A DNA stretch of 64,000 nt, taken from Isoetes taiwanensis. Lineage: Eukaryota; Streptophyta; Lycopodiopsida; Isoetales; Isoetaceae. The translations under genes were made by a program, and so were the position numbers. The stretch covers positions 3,818,001 through 3,882,000 of the forward strand of contig JAJEKV010000073.1 in the NCBI GenBank assembly GCA_021234155.1, read 5' to 3'. This document shows positions 12,001 through 23,470 of the stretch, piece by piece. Below the pieces are notes generated by a model that made no database searches, had not been told where the DNA came from, and was given only the letters and a program-made list of their open reading frames with translations. How positions within the stretch are numbered: the stretch's first letter is position 1; every line of letters begins with the position of its first letter.

Positions 12001-14322
12001 TCAAGGAGCTTTACAAGCACTCCTTCAAAGAGAAAGAGAGACTGAAAATAAGACTAACACAAGAACGTTTTTGCCAGGTAGTTCAATAAAAATTATTCCA
12101 TCTGAAGCATAGAAACATCTTGTCCTATTATTCCTTAGCTGCACCATACTATAACATTTTGTCTCAACCGCACTAGTGTTGCCCTGCAGATTTAATAAAA
12201 AAATTCGTATGCACTAGCACTGGTGCCCTGCAGACCTAATAGAACCTCTTGTTTCTTCTTTTCCTGTTCTAAAATACCATCAAGGCAGGTATAATGAAGA
12301 ATAGAAACAAGAAGCATACGGACCTCAAGTGCAATAGTCTCAGCAATTTGCATGCTCCTCGAATCCATGGCAACTTCATCCAAAAAAGATATTGATTCGG
12401 TTTCACAGAACTTCAACAACTGAAATTCAACAGAACAAAAGCATCCTTAGCAGTTCCTTTATACCAGCTTCAAACCAAGACTCATGCAGCACTCTGTCTT
12501 TAAATGCTGCATGCACAAACCAACATAGTACCTATCAGCATAATGTTCTTGATGTTATACTACCGCATAAGAGAATCACCCTCACCATAGCCAAGGCTTT
12601 GGACTTCAGACGGGAAATGGCAGCTGTCAGTGACCTTGAATCCTGGAAATGTGATGGCAAGTGCAGTCTCAACACAGACAATACCAAGCGTAAAATGCCT
12701 CCGCTCTTGCAGAGTTCCTGGATTCAATCATTCCAATGATGATAAGCAACACTGCTTTACCCAGAGAATGAAGTGTTAATTCCAGTAGAGGCATGGAAGC
12801 AATACCTTATGGTTTAATATTCTGTCTCTGAAAGCCTGAGGATCTGACAGCGCTGCCAATACTTGTATAGATGCTTCACACTGTTGTAGTGTCGTTTGAG
12901 CTACACGTTCTGCTGCAGCAAGAGGAGTTTTCTCTCTAACAATCTTAGTATTCAAAGACCGCAATTTTCCTTGTAAAAGACCAACATCCCGCTTGACTGC
13001 GTCAAAAGCAGCATCCATAAACACATCTACCTGCTCCAAAATAAATTAGCATCTTAAATACATTGCAGCTCTTGTAAGGCAGTTAAAAAGAATTAAGCAA
13101 CAGAGTGTTACCTTGGGATGTGCTAGTAACACTGGCACAACATCACGCCATTCCGGGGTTACGAATGCTGTTAACAGGTGGAGACAGCATGCAACTAAAG
13201 CTGAATGATGAAGTGCTAGAAAGCTTCCAAGACGCCCATCCTGCACATAAGCATTTGAGGTGGGACGAGGAGAACTTAGAGAACCGAAAAAAAAAATGTT
13301 TTCTTAGATCTTACTTGTTCCACATCTGCCAGGACTATCAATAGAAATATGACAAGGTCTATAATTTGTTCTCTTATCTTAACTTCTTGCAGCAATATCT
13401 GCAAAAGCAACAGGGGTGAGACCATAACAAACTCCTCAATTTAGTCATAGTAATGCTGCCAAGTTTCTAATTGAGAAGTATCAGCATCAATTTCTCCATG
13501 TAAAGGGTTGGAGGTTGGCTTTGATGTTCAAATCATCAAAATATTTGAACCAAGGTTGGAGAATGTGTGGAACCCTTTTGACTTTTTGGAATAGACTTAA
13601 GGTACAAAATCTTCCTACGGTCAGTCCAGTCCAGGACTTCTAAAATGAACACATTCTCACAATGCCATTAATAAGCATCACGTTAGAAGACCTAAGCTCA
13701 CTGTCTACTGTTCTTAATTGTCCACGTAATTTAGTTAGTTCCATGACCATAGATGGAACTAATTTTCTTTTAAATCCACTGCGCTTTGAATTTCACTTTC
13801 TCAGGAATATAGAAACATAGGCCATCGATCATTTAGGCCTGCCAACAAATACCTGTTCAAGCTTAGGGTAGCGGGGAGCTAGGTCTCCAAGCGAGTGCAG
13901 CAGTCTAATGCCCCGCAATAAATACCGAAAACGGGGCTCTGATATACTAGATGCCACACACGCGAGTAAATGAAGAGGCAAGCATGCTGCCAACCGCTCC
14001 ATGTCGACCTGAGTAGGATCAATAAAATTCAGATTCCTAACAACCATGATCTACATAACATCGGCACAAAACTTACTCGCAAGAATGCTCCCTTCCCGGT
14101 ACCAAGCCGCAGGGTAAAATTATGCGAGTCCCGTAATAATTTCTTCATTTCGCGAGCACTTAAACTGTGAAGCTCGTCAACAGCCATCCCTATGTCCAGA
14201 ACCTAAATGCCAGAGCCCTTGATTGGTAAAAGAGAAGATGGTAACAGAAATGTGCTGTAACCTACCACATCTGCAGTTCTGCGACTTGAATCATCCTTGT
14301 CTTTAAGTGCTCGCATTACCAT
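9040..14322 (-). CDS. NDX: Nodulin homeobox (NDX) family gene, 16 exons
   Basis: Exons on the minus strand: 14266-14322, 14077-14202, 13853-14008, 13315-13398, 13112-13240, 12806-13030, 12586-12717, 12320-12419, 11033-11193, 10634-10961, 10430-10555, 10275-10344, 10156-10198, 9811-10005, 9319-9684 and 9040-9135. Every intron has GT-AG ends and all phases fit without a stop, giving about 797 residues. Conserved NDX blocks are clear: RLLHSLGDLAPRYPKLEQ, SALVACCLHLLTAF, LLAHPKVDVFMDAAFDAV, ESISFLDEVA, MRLADVLSDDSNFRSF and LFANLHCF. Known NDX proteins are nuclear and act on chromatin and transcription, for example repression of the FLC antisense RNA in Arabidopsis. Odd point: the expected homeodomain is reduced to KKRPR plus QQWTEML, with no helix-3 WF-N-R motif. 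The 3' end is uncertain: a GTAAGT donor at 9050 could splice to exons near 8640-8980 instead of stopping at 9040. The start is the first in-frame ATG after stops. Confidence 0.85.
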
Positions 14323-14760
14323 TTGCTGGGCTCTCCTCCACAACTGGAGCCCGAACTTGTTTTACTAATAGGGTTCCACTTCGCATAAATTAATGAGCTT
14401 GAAACTTTGCATCGTATTTGGAAGGAGGAAGGGCAAGAAGAATATTCTGGCACACTTAATAAAGTTGTAGTTTGAAATTGTCCTTCGATGTCATGGTACA
14501 TACTTTAATACTTTAGATTCGTAGGTTGTATTTCGTTTAATGTCAAGGAAAGTTGGTCTTCCTTCTGGTTTGAGATCCAATGGGATACTGCCATGTGGCG
14601 ACCATTCTATTCCAGAATGAAATGTGGCTACACCATTTTGTCACGACCTCTTGCAGCAGGTTACCGTCAGAGGAGACCTAGCAAGCTTTAACAGAAAAAC
14701 AGTGCAAAATTTGGGATATTTCTTACCTTGCCGATTTAGGGCTATAACGAAGATTTAGGG
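14323..14760. promoter_or_regulatory. NDX 5' flank
   Basis: This region lies upstream of the NDX start codon and should hold the 5' UTR and promoter. I see no canonical TATA box at a sensible distance, which would be usual for a broadly expressed nuclear regulator. Confidence 0.3.
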
Positions 14761-14955
14761 CTATGATGAAGGCTTTGTGCTCGAGCTTCCTAAGGATTTA
14801 CTGAAGCTTTTTGCCGAGGATTGGCTTGCTGGAGATGCCTTTTCTTCATGCCATAGCACCGAATCAGCCTCAAAGCCGTAGCTTTCCTTGTCATCATGGA
14901 AGGAGAACAGTCGTGGATTCTGGTAGGCGGGGGCATCTTGCCAAACCTGGGCCAT
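14761..14955 (-). CDS. Hypothetical 64-residue ORF
   Basis: From the ATG at 14955 the ORF reads MAQVWQDAPAYQNP, continues with FSFHDDKESYGFEAD, and ends in a Ser/Lys-rich tail (KSFSKSLGSSS). Its codon use looks coding-like and the sequence is not low in complexity. The frame is also open upstream for 19 codons without an ATG. It lies head-to-tail upstream of NDX, about 440 bases away. No family is recognised. It could be a small gene, an exon of a larger one, or chance. Confidence 0.3.
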   Translation of the reverse strand: MAQVWQDAPAYQNPRLFSFHDDKESYGFEADSVLWHEEKASPASQSSAKSFSKSLGSSSTKPSS

Positions 14956-15559
14956 GCCATTACGGCGCCCCCCATGGCGGTAGCCAGCTGCCCCTACCAG
15001 CCCAGAATCCACTCCATGTTCTCATTCCACATTACGTAATATACTTTGGCTTCAAATTATGCCATTAATCCTTCCATATCATCATGCAGAATAAGGCTCC
15101 ATGCTTTGTGGAGTTGTGCCACCAGTCAATTTGCACTAAGGAAGTTTGGAATAAACGATCAAATCGTGGCAAAAACTGGGAGGGGAAAGAACCGAGCTGT
15201 GTATGCCAAACTTTTTATTCCAATAAGGATACTTTTAAGGAATTTTAAGGTGACCGAAAATTGACAAATTTGCTCATAAAATTTACTATAGGAAAATTTC
15301 CTTTTTGTAAATATCACCCAAAAGTATGCTTTCTTTAAAAAACAAAATAGAAATACAGTAAGTAGAATGTTTTTAAGAAAATAAAAGAGAAACAAGTTTT
15401 AGATGAAGCAACAAAAGTTGGTTTGGTTTCCATTTATGACTCCTCCTACAATCAACTTTACCAAAGGATCCTGGCGTAAAAAAAAAACGAGCATTTGCTT
15501 CAGAATTGTAATGCTCCCAGAGTCTATACGATGCTCCCATCGTATAAATACGGGAATTC

Positions 15560-15950
15560 CCCTCCCACATCACCATGGTAAGGCCCTCCGTCATACTCGA
15601 ACCACATGGGATGGCCAGGTGTCCGGGCGAGGAACACAGAGGTGTCATTCGTCCCACGTCCTCTATGGGAAATCCTATACAGCGGAAGCATACATAGATG
15701 TTAGCATACAATAATCATGCCAAAATAATATACCACCACGAAGGGTGGCCCATCCATCATTATCACGGAAAAGACAATACATCCATAATAACACGAAATA
15801 ACACCATGACAAGGCGCTACCCTGGGCTCAGACTTCAAGGGATCAACTGACGGGTAGGGCCTCAAGATATCAACAGACGGAAGTATAACATGGCGTTGAC
15901 TGGCATGAGACAATGGCTAGGGTAGTCCACTCCATCCGCCCCTCCTGTGG
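15560..15950 (+). repeat. Dispersed repeat, copy 1 (second copy at 61495-61860)
   Basis: It shares several ordered blocks with 61495-61860: a GGTGTCATTCGTCCC-like block, an AATAATCATG block, a CCACGAAGGGTGGC block, and AGTCCACTCCATCCGCCCC at the end. Order and orientation agree, so both are copies of one element, probably an LTR or another non-coding transposon part. Confidence 0.65.
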
Positions 15951-17603
15951 ACACTCTGCAGATAGGTTGAATCATGCTATGACGTGCTTGTAGCCCTCCG
16001 GAGACGCAATCTCAAGGAATCACCCTATGGGACCACTCCGGGTTACATCTCCCCGGTTCGATGAGGCAGGTCAGAGAGGCGTCTCCTCCCCGAGCATGAC
16101 GGATCCCTGGGTGTGCTAGAGAACATGTGCCCCCTCAGTGACCCTCGCATCCGTACCCGACTTACTCCCCTAAATCGAAAAGCTGGCTCACCAGCCCGTT
16201 CGAGCCCAGGGCGTCCATATAGGCACCTCCCTCCGGCCCAGAGAGTGTCAGACCCATACCCGGCCCACACACAGTGACCGGCTATAAGCCTAGCACACTA
16301 TAGGAGTCCTGTAGCCGCGCTAAGCAAGACCCCACCCCCATTCACCATCATACTCCTTATCTGATGTTGAACCACATCATAGCATCCACATCCAGGTTGG
16401 CTCTTGTGCACAGGCTGCATTTATTGGGTATTAAGGGATCTAGCTAGAGACATCTCTACTGCTAAGAGGCTTTTAGGTCTCTACCCTTTCCTTAATTCCC
16501 AATACATGGAAGAAGCGGAAAGAAAGATTATAAACACCATCTAAGTATCCAGAACAACATACAAAAGAGAATTTAATCATTCCATCTATTCAAAGAAGTG
16601 TTAGCAGAATAGAAGCTATCTAATGACTAACCGGTCTCTTGGCTGGAGCCATTGTCACGGAAGGCATCCATAGCTCGAGGTTTGTTGGTAGGTATTGGCA
16701 AAAACAAAACGGGTTTAAGCTGGTGGCTGCTGCTCCTCTTCGCTCTCAATTCGAATTTGGGATGAATTGGGAGGGTAGGACCCCTATTCCATGATCCAAA
16801 ATGGCAAGTCCCTCCTGGCCAATCGATTTGGGTTAGGTGGCACCCCCTCATTGGTGATAATTAGTTAATTAGACCCAACTAGCATAATCAGCTTAATTAT
16901 GACACTAAAATCCATAATAACCCATTGGTTTTATTAGCATAGCTAATAAAATCCATTGTAGGTAAACCCCCACTTGGGCCCTTGGGCCTACTACTTACTG
17001 GTGACGTGTCATGGTATGCATACGTATCCGTATAAATACCTGGAACGTCACAAGAATTTTATTATAGATGAAGATAATGGAATGGATATAGAATATACCT
17101 TTACGTCTCTGGTGCTACTCCAAAAATGTAATAATCTATGTATCAAAAATATATGCACACATTAGATGCATAGAGATTAAAGTCAATGCAAGAAAACTGA
17201 AGACAAGAAACTGGATATGAAAATGTACCTCAATCCATGCCAAAGAACCACAGAGTCTTCTCTTCTTCCCCTTCCACAAAATATAAAGAGTAGCCAAAAT
17301 AGGAAAATCTTACAATAAGTGATGGCATTAGGGGTGGCCACATTCCACCACTTTTTGTGTCCCCTCCTCCAAAAATGTGGAGGCCATTGCGGGCAATTGG
17401 GTGTGGGGAAACTCCATATCATCAGAGGCCACTTTTCAATATTCCAATTTTATGGAAGCAGGGAGGTAACTAGGGTTACCTTCTTTGACCCTGATTAAGA
17501 CCTCTATAGATCAGAACGACGATTTTGAACTAATCAAACACAAGAGCAGAGGATGGCGGGGGAAATTTGCCATAATTATACCGGATTCAATTATTACTAA
17601 TAG
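15951..17603. other. Repeat-derived intergenic DNA, no gene seen
   Basis: GC-rich up to about 16340, then AT-rich. The few short ORFs have no recognisable domain. The GC-rich part probably continues the dispersed repeat of 15560-15950. Nothing else can be supported. Confidence 0.4.
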
Positions 17604-17921
17604 TGTCATGAACCTATGCGAAAACAAGGAAATTACGTGGAAAAATACACAAGAAATACGAAAGAAATATGCCAAGATCGGCAAAGAATCTGATATATGA
17701 ACAGGAATCAAGAGTACAATGGCCCGAAGGCAAGCAGGAACACGAGACAGATGCCTAGAAGGCTCAAGACTGGCGTTGAACTGGAATGGTTCGACAAGAA
17801 GGAGATGCCTCCTTATATATCTAGGCCAACGGTCAGGATCGTGCCATTCCAATGGATGAGATCATGCCAAGTGTCGCGCATGCATGTAGGTTCTAGAATA
17901 TTCTAGAACCTCCTGGAAACA
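17604..17921 (-). repeat. 3' LTR of the minus-strand chromovirus
   Basis: It is about 90% identical by eye to 21347-21665. It contains the TATA sequence CCTTATATATCTAGG (17811-17825) and two perfect plus one altered TTCTAGAA units (17891-17918). Confidence 0.9.
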
Positions 17922-18199
17922 ACCCCGCATATGAGAAAGACATAAGGGAAAGTCTTTAATAAATATTGGTAGTGTATATGGCAAAGGCGTGTGACTGGCA
18001 ATTGGATGGCTGCGAGTTCAAACCATGTCTTGTGCAACTACCTTTTCGCATCCTTGTGAGAGCCATCTTTTGTATATACGAGTATAATGTTCGTATGATA
18101 CAAATATCTGTATGGTCGTCACACCATCCCCCTCCTACGATGGCGACGAGTCCTCGAGCTGGGGCCGGAGTACTCAAACTTGGCTTATCGGGGTAACAT

Positions 18200-19840
18200 C
18201 GATGAAATTCTGCAATTTTGTTAGGAGCATTAGTCAGATTCTATCATTTGGCGAGTAACATTCTCAATTGACAAAGTAATACAATCGTCGACGAAGAAAC
18301 TTGGAGTCCAGAACCTCTCGAACCTCGAACTCCTCATGATCATCAATTTATACTGGTGGTGGCGGCGGAGGAACATGATCCGGGAAAGTATTGACTATGT
18401 AGGGCTCCAATAGAAAAACATGAAATATTGAATGGAGCCGAACAGCTGGAGGGAGCTCGAGCCGGAATGCCACATTGATGATCTGAGCCGTGATCCAGTA
18501 AGGACCAAGGCGACGATGGTCTTGTTGCAGGGATGTGAGATAGGGAGGTCCCTACGAAGAAGCCAGACAAAGTCACCAACGTGAAATTTAGGAGCTTTCT
18601 GTCGATGCAAATCGGCATAATGTCGATAGCATTCCTGCACTCGATGAAGATGATGCTGAAGATCCGATTGAAGAGCCTGGAGTTTCTCAAGTCGAGATTC
18701 GGCACTAGGATTAACCGAGTCGTCGCCAGCAACACTAAGGGACCAACGAGGATGCTGACCAGAGTTCAGAAAGAACAAAGTCTGGCCACTGGCAGCATAT
18801 ACTGAGTTGTTATAGGCAAACTCAGCTAGTGGAAGATAATTGACCCAATCATCCTACTAATAACTGATAAAGCACCTTAAATATTGCTTCAGAATCTGAT
18901 TAGTGCGCTCTGCCTGCCCATTACTTTCTGGATGATGAGCAGATGTCAGTGAGCGGTCGATATGTAATAACTCCAAAAGCTGCTTCCAAAACCTTGCGAC
19001 AAACTATGGTCCACGATCGCTGATGATAGTATCGGGCAAGCCGTGAAGTTTAACTACTTCACGAAGAAGAAGATCTGTTGTTCCCTCACTGATGATGGTG
19101 ATGTTGCAAGGAATAAAATGAGCCATCTTAGAGAAACGATCAATAACAACTATGATGGCATCATAACCCAGAGAGACTGGCAACTCCAGAATAAAGCCTA
19201 TAGAAATGCTCTTCCAAGGTCCATCTGGTACCGGCGGTGGCTGAAGAAGGCCATGAGGAAGATGCCATGAAACCTTTGCTCAACAGCATATGTCACATGA
19301 TCGAATAAAAGCTTCGATATAGCGACGAAGCCCAGGCCACCAATACTCTCAACTAATAAGTTCAAGACTCTTGACTACTCCAAAGTGTCTGGCCATAGGT
19401 GAATCATGGCAAGCCTGGAAAACCCGAAGCCTAGAAACACCATCTGGCACATACAGAGGCCCATCACGGAACATGAGTCCATCTCGAACCTCAAAACGAT
19501 CATAGTCTGATCGCATTTGCTGAGAAGATGATGCAGAGCCAAGGTGTGAGAATACATCTTGAGCCAATGGATCGGAGGACAGAGATGCTCGAACAAACTC
19601 CAACAAGGCCATATCATGAGGCCTCTCGAACAAAGTGAGGGCCATAAGTTGGAATCGATCAGGCCTTAAAATAACTTGTGATTGCTGATCAAATGCAAGA
19701 TCACCTAACTTGGGCTCAAGGTAGGAGCGTTGAGACAAGGCATCTGGCTTCCCTTGGAGGGATCTAGGACGGTACTTGATCACGAAATCAATACAGGATA
19801 ATACTTGAGTATGCCACCGGGCTTGGCGACGGTTGAGCAC
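18200..19840 (-). pseudogene. RNase H end, integrase and chromodomain remnant
   Basis: On the minus strand: the RNase H tail (YTGHQNLKYF, where the family has YTDH, then RRQARW and GKPDALS), the integrase zinc-binding region (CHDSPMARHFG), and the catalytic core with SISIGFI in place of SMDFI, IISDRG and HPESNGQAE. A CP-rich region and a chromodomain follow (EEFEVREVLDSKFLRR then YYFVN, stop, ECYSP, about 18220-18330). The first integrase Asp is replaced by Gly and several in-frame stops occur, for example after ISDRGP and in the chromodomain where Trp is usual. The product would have inserted element DNA. It is now inactive. Confidence 0.85.
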
Positions 19841-19927
19841 TCGAGCAGACTGAAAATATTTTAGATTTTGATGACCTGTATAGACTGTGACCTTATAAGG
19901 AGAACTGCAGATGAACTGGAACTAGAG

Positions 19928-20467
19928 CTAGAAACTAGCAAATCGAAATGATCTAGTACGCCAATCAATCTGTGGGTTATGTAGCTCGAGCCAAGGCAGA
20001 CCCAAGACTATTGACGCATGTGGGCTAGCGATGAGATTGAAGGAAATTCTACAAGAAACTCCCTCGAACAAAACTTGAAGAGGTGCAGTACATTCTGTGA
20101 CTGCACCCGAGGAGATCTCATGTTTATCAATCACTTCGACATAACTGGGCTCAACCTTACTTCTAGGGATGGCGTGCTTACTGGCGAACGCACTATCCAT
20201 AAAGCAAGCATTTGCACCACAATCAAGTTGCACCAACGTTTCCAATCTTCCAACCTCTGATTTCAATGATATAGAGATGAAGAATGCCTTGCTGACCTTA
20301 TCTGATGGAATAAACATGTCAAGAAGTGTGGAAGGGGTCTGAGAAAAGGTGGCCAGCCGACGAGAGACTCCTACTACTCGGGCTGGCTCCTGAAGTTTTT
20401 CGACTGATTTGGGCGCTTCACAAGGCATCCAGGAGCAATATGCCCAGCTCCTCCACAGTAGAGGCAA
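19928..20467 (-). CDS. Retroviral-type aspartic protease region of the chromovirus
   Basis: The open frame contains the active-site segment LDCGANACFMD, where Cys replaces the usual Ser or Thr of DSGA/DTGA, and the second hallmark IVLGLPWLELHNPQIDW. The order and spacing match Ty3/gypsy proteases. The frame ends at 19928, just where reverse transcriptase should follow. The intact frame within a dead element suggests the deletion is younger than, or independent of, protease decay. Confidence 0.8.
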   Translation of the reverse strand: MPLLWRSWAYCSWMPCEAPKSVEKLQEPARVVGVSRRLATFSQTPSTLLDMFIPSDKVSKAFFISISLKSEVGRLETLVQLDCGANACFMDSAFASKHAIPRSKVEPSYVEVIDKHEISSGAVTECTAPLQVLFEGVSCRISFNLIASPHASIVLGLPWLELHNPQIDWRTRSFRFASF

Positions 20468-21205
20468 AGATTAGTCTCTCTCTGAAGCTGCTCCTCGACA
20501 GCAGACAAAGGTCCTTGAACTGGCCGATCAATCTGCATAGGCTCAGGTCCAGACCTGCTGGATGCTATGGATGAGACCGGGGAAGGCGTAGCTACAGGCG
20601 CTTGTGTGATTTGGGAAGAGCTGAGTACATCTCTCATGCCTACGTATGAAGAGCCGATTATCACATCAAACTGCAAATCTGATGGCTTCTTCCAAAGTCT
20701 GAGGCCTCCATAGACAACAACATATCTTTGACATCCTCACGTAACCCCCTTCGGAAACAATCTCGAAGTGCAACATCATTCCAGGCAGTATCTACCAAAA
20801 TTTGACGAAATTCTGATGTATATACTGAAGCTGGACGAGAGCCTTGCCTTAGATTGCAAAGTTTTGTGACTATTGTGCGCTGACGATTGGTGTCTCCAAA
20901 GCATGCCTCGAGCTCTGCAATGAAAGGAGCAAAATCTTGCAACTTTGGGGCTCCTTTCTCCAATAAAAAAGCAAACCAACTTAGAGCTGGCCTTGTGAGG
21001 AGAGAACCAATCAGGCTGTGGGATATCTATGAGGGTGGAGCTGGATCACAAGCCTGATCTGGTTCAAAAAACCACAGAGCTTGGACCGAGTGCTGTCAAA
21101 CTTCTCTGATAGGCTGATCTTAGGCTCTAATAGCCTCAATCCAGAGCTAGAAGCAGATTCATATGAAGCAACACGTTCCTTAAGCTCTTTATTGTCCAAC
21201 TGCAA
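20374..21205 (-). pseudogene. Gag of the chromovirus, with zinc knuckle
   Basis: Two frames cover it. At 20661-20963 lies a capsid-like segment (FIAELEACFGD, LRQGSRPASVYTSEF, FRRGL). At 20374-20676 lies a Pro/Ser-rich stretch with the nucleocapsid knuckle CLYCGGAGHIAPGC (CX2CX4HX4C). Upstream, 21011-21205 encodes a short coiled coil. The frame breaks make it non-functional as it stands. Confidence 0.8.
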
Positions 21206-21554
21206 CAGCTGTCATACTTGAACAAGCAGCTTGACCTGTTGTAATAAAGTCGAAACTTCCTCTATAGGTTTAAAATCACCAAATACGAACAAAAAAATGC
21301 TTAGGATCAGAGCAGGCAAGAATCGGTAAGGGATTCCGGTTCAAACTGTCATGAACCTATGCGAAAACAAGGAAAATACGTGGAAAATATGCAAGAAATA
21401 CGGAAGAAATACGGCAAGATCGACAAAGAATCTGGTACATAAACAGGAATCAAGAGTATAATGGCCCGAAGGCAAGCAGGAACACGAGACAAATGCCTAG
21501 AAGGCTCAAGACTGGCGTTGAACCGAAATGGTTCGACAAGAAGGAGAGATGACT

Positions 21555-21569
21555 CCTTATATATCTAGG
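21555..21569 (-). promoter_or_regulatory. LTR TATA box
   Basis: CCTAGATATATAAGG on the minus strand, conserved in the other LTR at 17811-17825. Confidence 0.7.
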
Positions 21570-21634
21570 CCAACGATCAGGATCGCGCCACTCCAATGGA
21601 TGAGATCATGCCAAGTGTCGCGCATGCATGTAGA

Positions 21635-21662
21635 TTCTAGAATATTCTAGAATCTTCTAGAA
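21635..21662 (-). promoter_or_regulatory. Three-fold heat-shock-element-like array in the LTR
   Basis: Three perfect TTCTAGAA octamers spaced by two bases give a 10-base period, the nTTCnnGAA arrangement bound by heat-shock factors. The array lies about 70 bases upstream of the LTR TATA box (21555-21569) in the direction of transcription. The other LTR keeps two perfect units. Site identity is read from sequence; heat response is inference. Confidence 0.75.
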
Positions 21663-21747
21663 ACGAGTGCTAAATTACTATATTCAAGAAAGGACATTGG
21701 AAATCACGAGTTTCTAACTTCTAACTCAGTTGTTTTTATAGCCAACA

Positions 21748-22440
21748 ATGTTGCAAAAGACAATTGTTGTTATAATAGCCAACAATGCTATCCTGCAAAA
21801 CTGCAGTAGCAGACCCCTCTTTGTGGCAGCCTGCTACTTTCCACATGCAGAAAGCAACTTCTATTACACGCACTCAGATGTGGATAGTCTGGACCCCTAT
21901 GTCAATCTATATGATGACATACAACAACATAAGCAGTTGGACAGTGTCATACTCCTTGGAGACTTCAATGCGCGCACCGGGGTAGAACAACCCATGAGAT
22001 TTGATCCCTTGACTGATGATATATTACAGCTGCGTCCTGCAGAAGGAGCTTGGCCACGGACATCAGATGACAATCAGGTCACGCGCTATGGTAGACAGTT
22101 GCTTTTGCTCTGCGGTATCTTTGACCTGGTAATCTGCAATGGACTGGCACAGTGGTTGTCCACCCGCAAGAGCACTTGTAGACAGGAAAACCAGGGGGGA
22201 GGATCTAGTGTGGTGGACTATGTGCTGGTGCCTGAGCAGGATATGCATGTCGTCAAGCACTTCCAGGTGGAACAACTAATAGAGATGAAGAGATCGACTC
22301 AGACCACTTACCACTTTACTTGAAGTTGGCTTGGCAGGTTGTGCGAACCCCCGATGCAACAACTGCTCACATGCCTCAGCTGCGATTGGATTATGAACAT
22401 GCAGGGGCTTATGTTGGCATAAGCTTATGATATAGTTTTT
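21748..22440 (+). pseudogene. LINE endonuclease (EEP) domain fragment
   Basis: The frame 21748-22323 contains LGDFNARTG, a hallmark of exonuclease-endonuclease-phosphatase domains of non-LTR retrotransposons, then NGLAQW and VVDYVLV. The conserved SDHLPLYL follows in a shifted frame at about 22302-22325, so there is a frameshift. The first catalytic motifs are missing, so the copy is truncated at its 5' side, against the LTR at 21665. It would have nicked target DNA; it is dead. Confidence 0.8.
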
Positions 22441-23319
22441 TGAGCGAAGAAGAGAAAGCACTTCATTTGCAGTCATGCTGAGTAGGATGTGAAAAGATGT
22501 AAAGAGAGTATGCGATCGTGTGATTGGAGCACCAGACCTTGAGTACGAGACATTGTCATTAAAGCCTCAAGCTGTGAATTTGAGAATCAGCATGTTGAAA
22601 TCCTTGTGCTCATGCCGCATATGCAATTTTGTATTAAAATGGGCATATCTAAAGCTATCCTCATAAGATAATTTTAATGATCATATTCTAGTAGCACTTA
22701 TATTTGAGATCATGTACCCTATCCTTGTCCCTACAACAACACATATTATGTTGCCTCCAACTACTAAAGACCTCCTGGGGTGCCAAGACGGGTCACAATG
22801 CACTCACATGCAGGTGACCAATTTAAGAGGTTGATTTTGGTGATACTTCGTTATTTCATGTAGTTTGCTTGCTAATGAAATAATTTGTTTGCTTTGCTTT
22901 GCTTTGAAGATTGATAACTATTTTGTGACATCGTAAGGGTATATGAATTATAGAACTCGTGTCTAGGACATTTGAAAAGTTAGTAAATTTTAAAAATTCA
23001 AATTATAGTGCTCCAAGGGTATATGAACTATAGAACTCATGTGGAGGTCATCTTGATTAATTTGCAAAACTCATGAGGGGCATATGATTAATTGCTAAAG
23101 CATAAAGTACATAGTACTAGGAACGTCTTCCGGCTTTGTTCATGGATATATGGGATGGATAGACGTTATTGCCTTGTTTCTTCGTTCCTTCAACAATTTG
23201 CAATGCAGATTCAAACTAGAGCTGATAGAATAAGCTGCTCATACTGGCCTCTCCCTGCATTGCTCGAGCTACAGCCTGAGCCACCATTGCCAGAACACCA
23301 GTTAGCCGGTTTTTGGGGT
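22441..23319. other. Intergenic, no gene seen
   Basis: AT-rich with two near copies of GGGTATATGAA(T/C)TATAGAACTC (about 22938 and 23018), a small local duplication. No coding signal. Confidence 0.4.
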
Positions 23320-23470
23320 GGCTGCCCACCAACAGAAATGACCGCCAGTTTACAGCCAATAATGAGTTTGGAGCAGTTATTGGCATATTTTGGCATATAT
23401 TGGAATATACATGGAATATGCCATAAACCCCACATGGACGAGGGTTTGCCCCCTTAGGGGCAACTGAAAA
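23320..23470 (+). repeat. Dispersed repeat, copy A (copy B at 33740-33862)
   Basis: Shares GACCGCCAGTTTA, GGAGCAGTT, GGCATATTTTGG-like palindromic AT motifs, and a terminal GTTTGCCCCCTTAGGGGCAA block with 33740-33862, in the same order and orientation. The end is a short palindrome (GCCCCCTTAGGGGC). Probably a small non-autonomous transposon. Confidence 0.65.

Larger units (their letters stand above)
17604..21665 (-). mobile_element. Ty3/gypsy chromovirus, internally deleted
   Basis: Direct repeats of about 318 bases (17604-17921 and 21347-21665) flank a minus-strand coding region in the order gag, zinc knuckle, protease, RNase H end, integrase, chromodomain. LTRs read TG...CA on the minus strand, although the 5' copy now starts CG. 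The reverse transcriptase is gone: only about 90 bases lie between the protease end (19928) and the RNase H end. No matching target duplication was seen at the outer edges, and no TGGTATCAGAGC primer site. The sequence next to the 5' LTR (GGATTCCGGTTCAAA) recurs at 35350, so it is a family feature. Confidence 0.9.
21347..21665 (-). repeat. 5' LTR of the minus-strand chromovirus
   Basis: It pairs with 17604-17921. On the minus strand it begins with the heat-shock-element-like array, followed about 70 bases later by a TATA box, and ends in CATGACA at 21347. It would be the promoter LTR. Confidence 0.9.

Noticed and set aside
17975-18025. tRNA-like sequence with A-box (TGGCAAAGGCG) and B-box (GAGTTCAAACC) resemblance
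   Set aside because: No cloverleaf stems can be drawn and it lies inside the chromovirus 3' region; chance similarity cannot be excluded.
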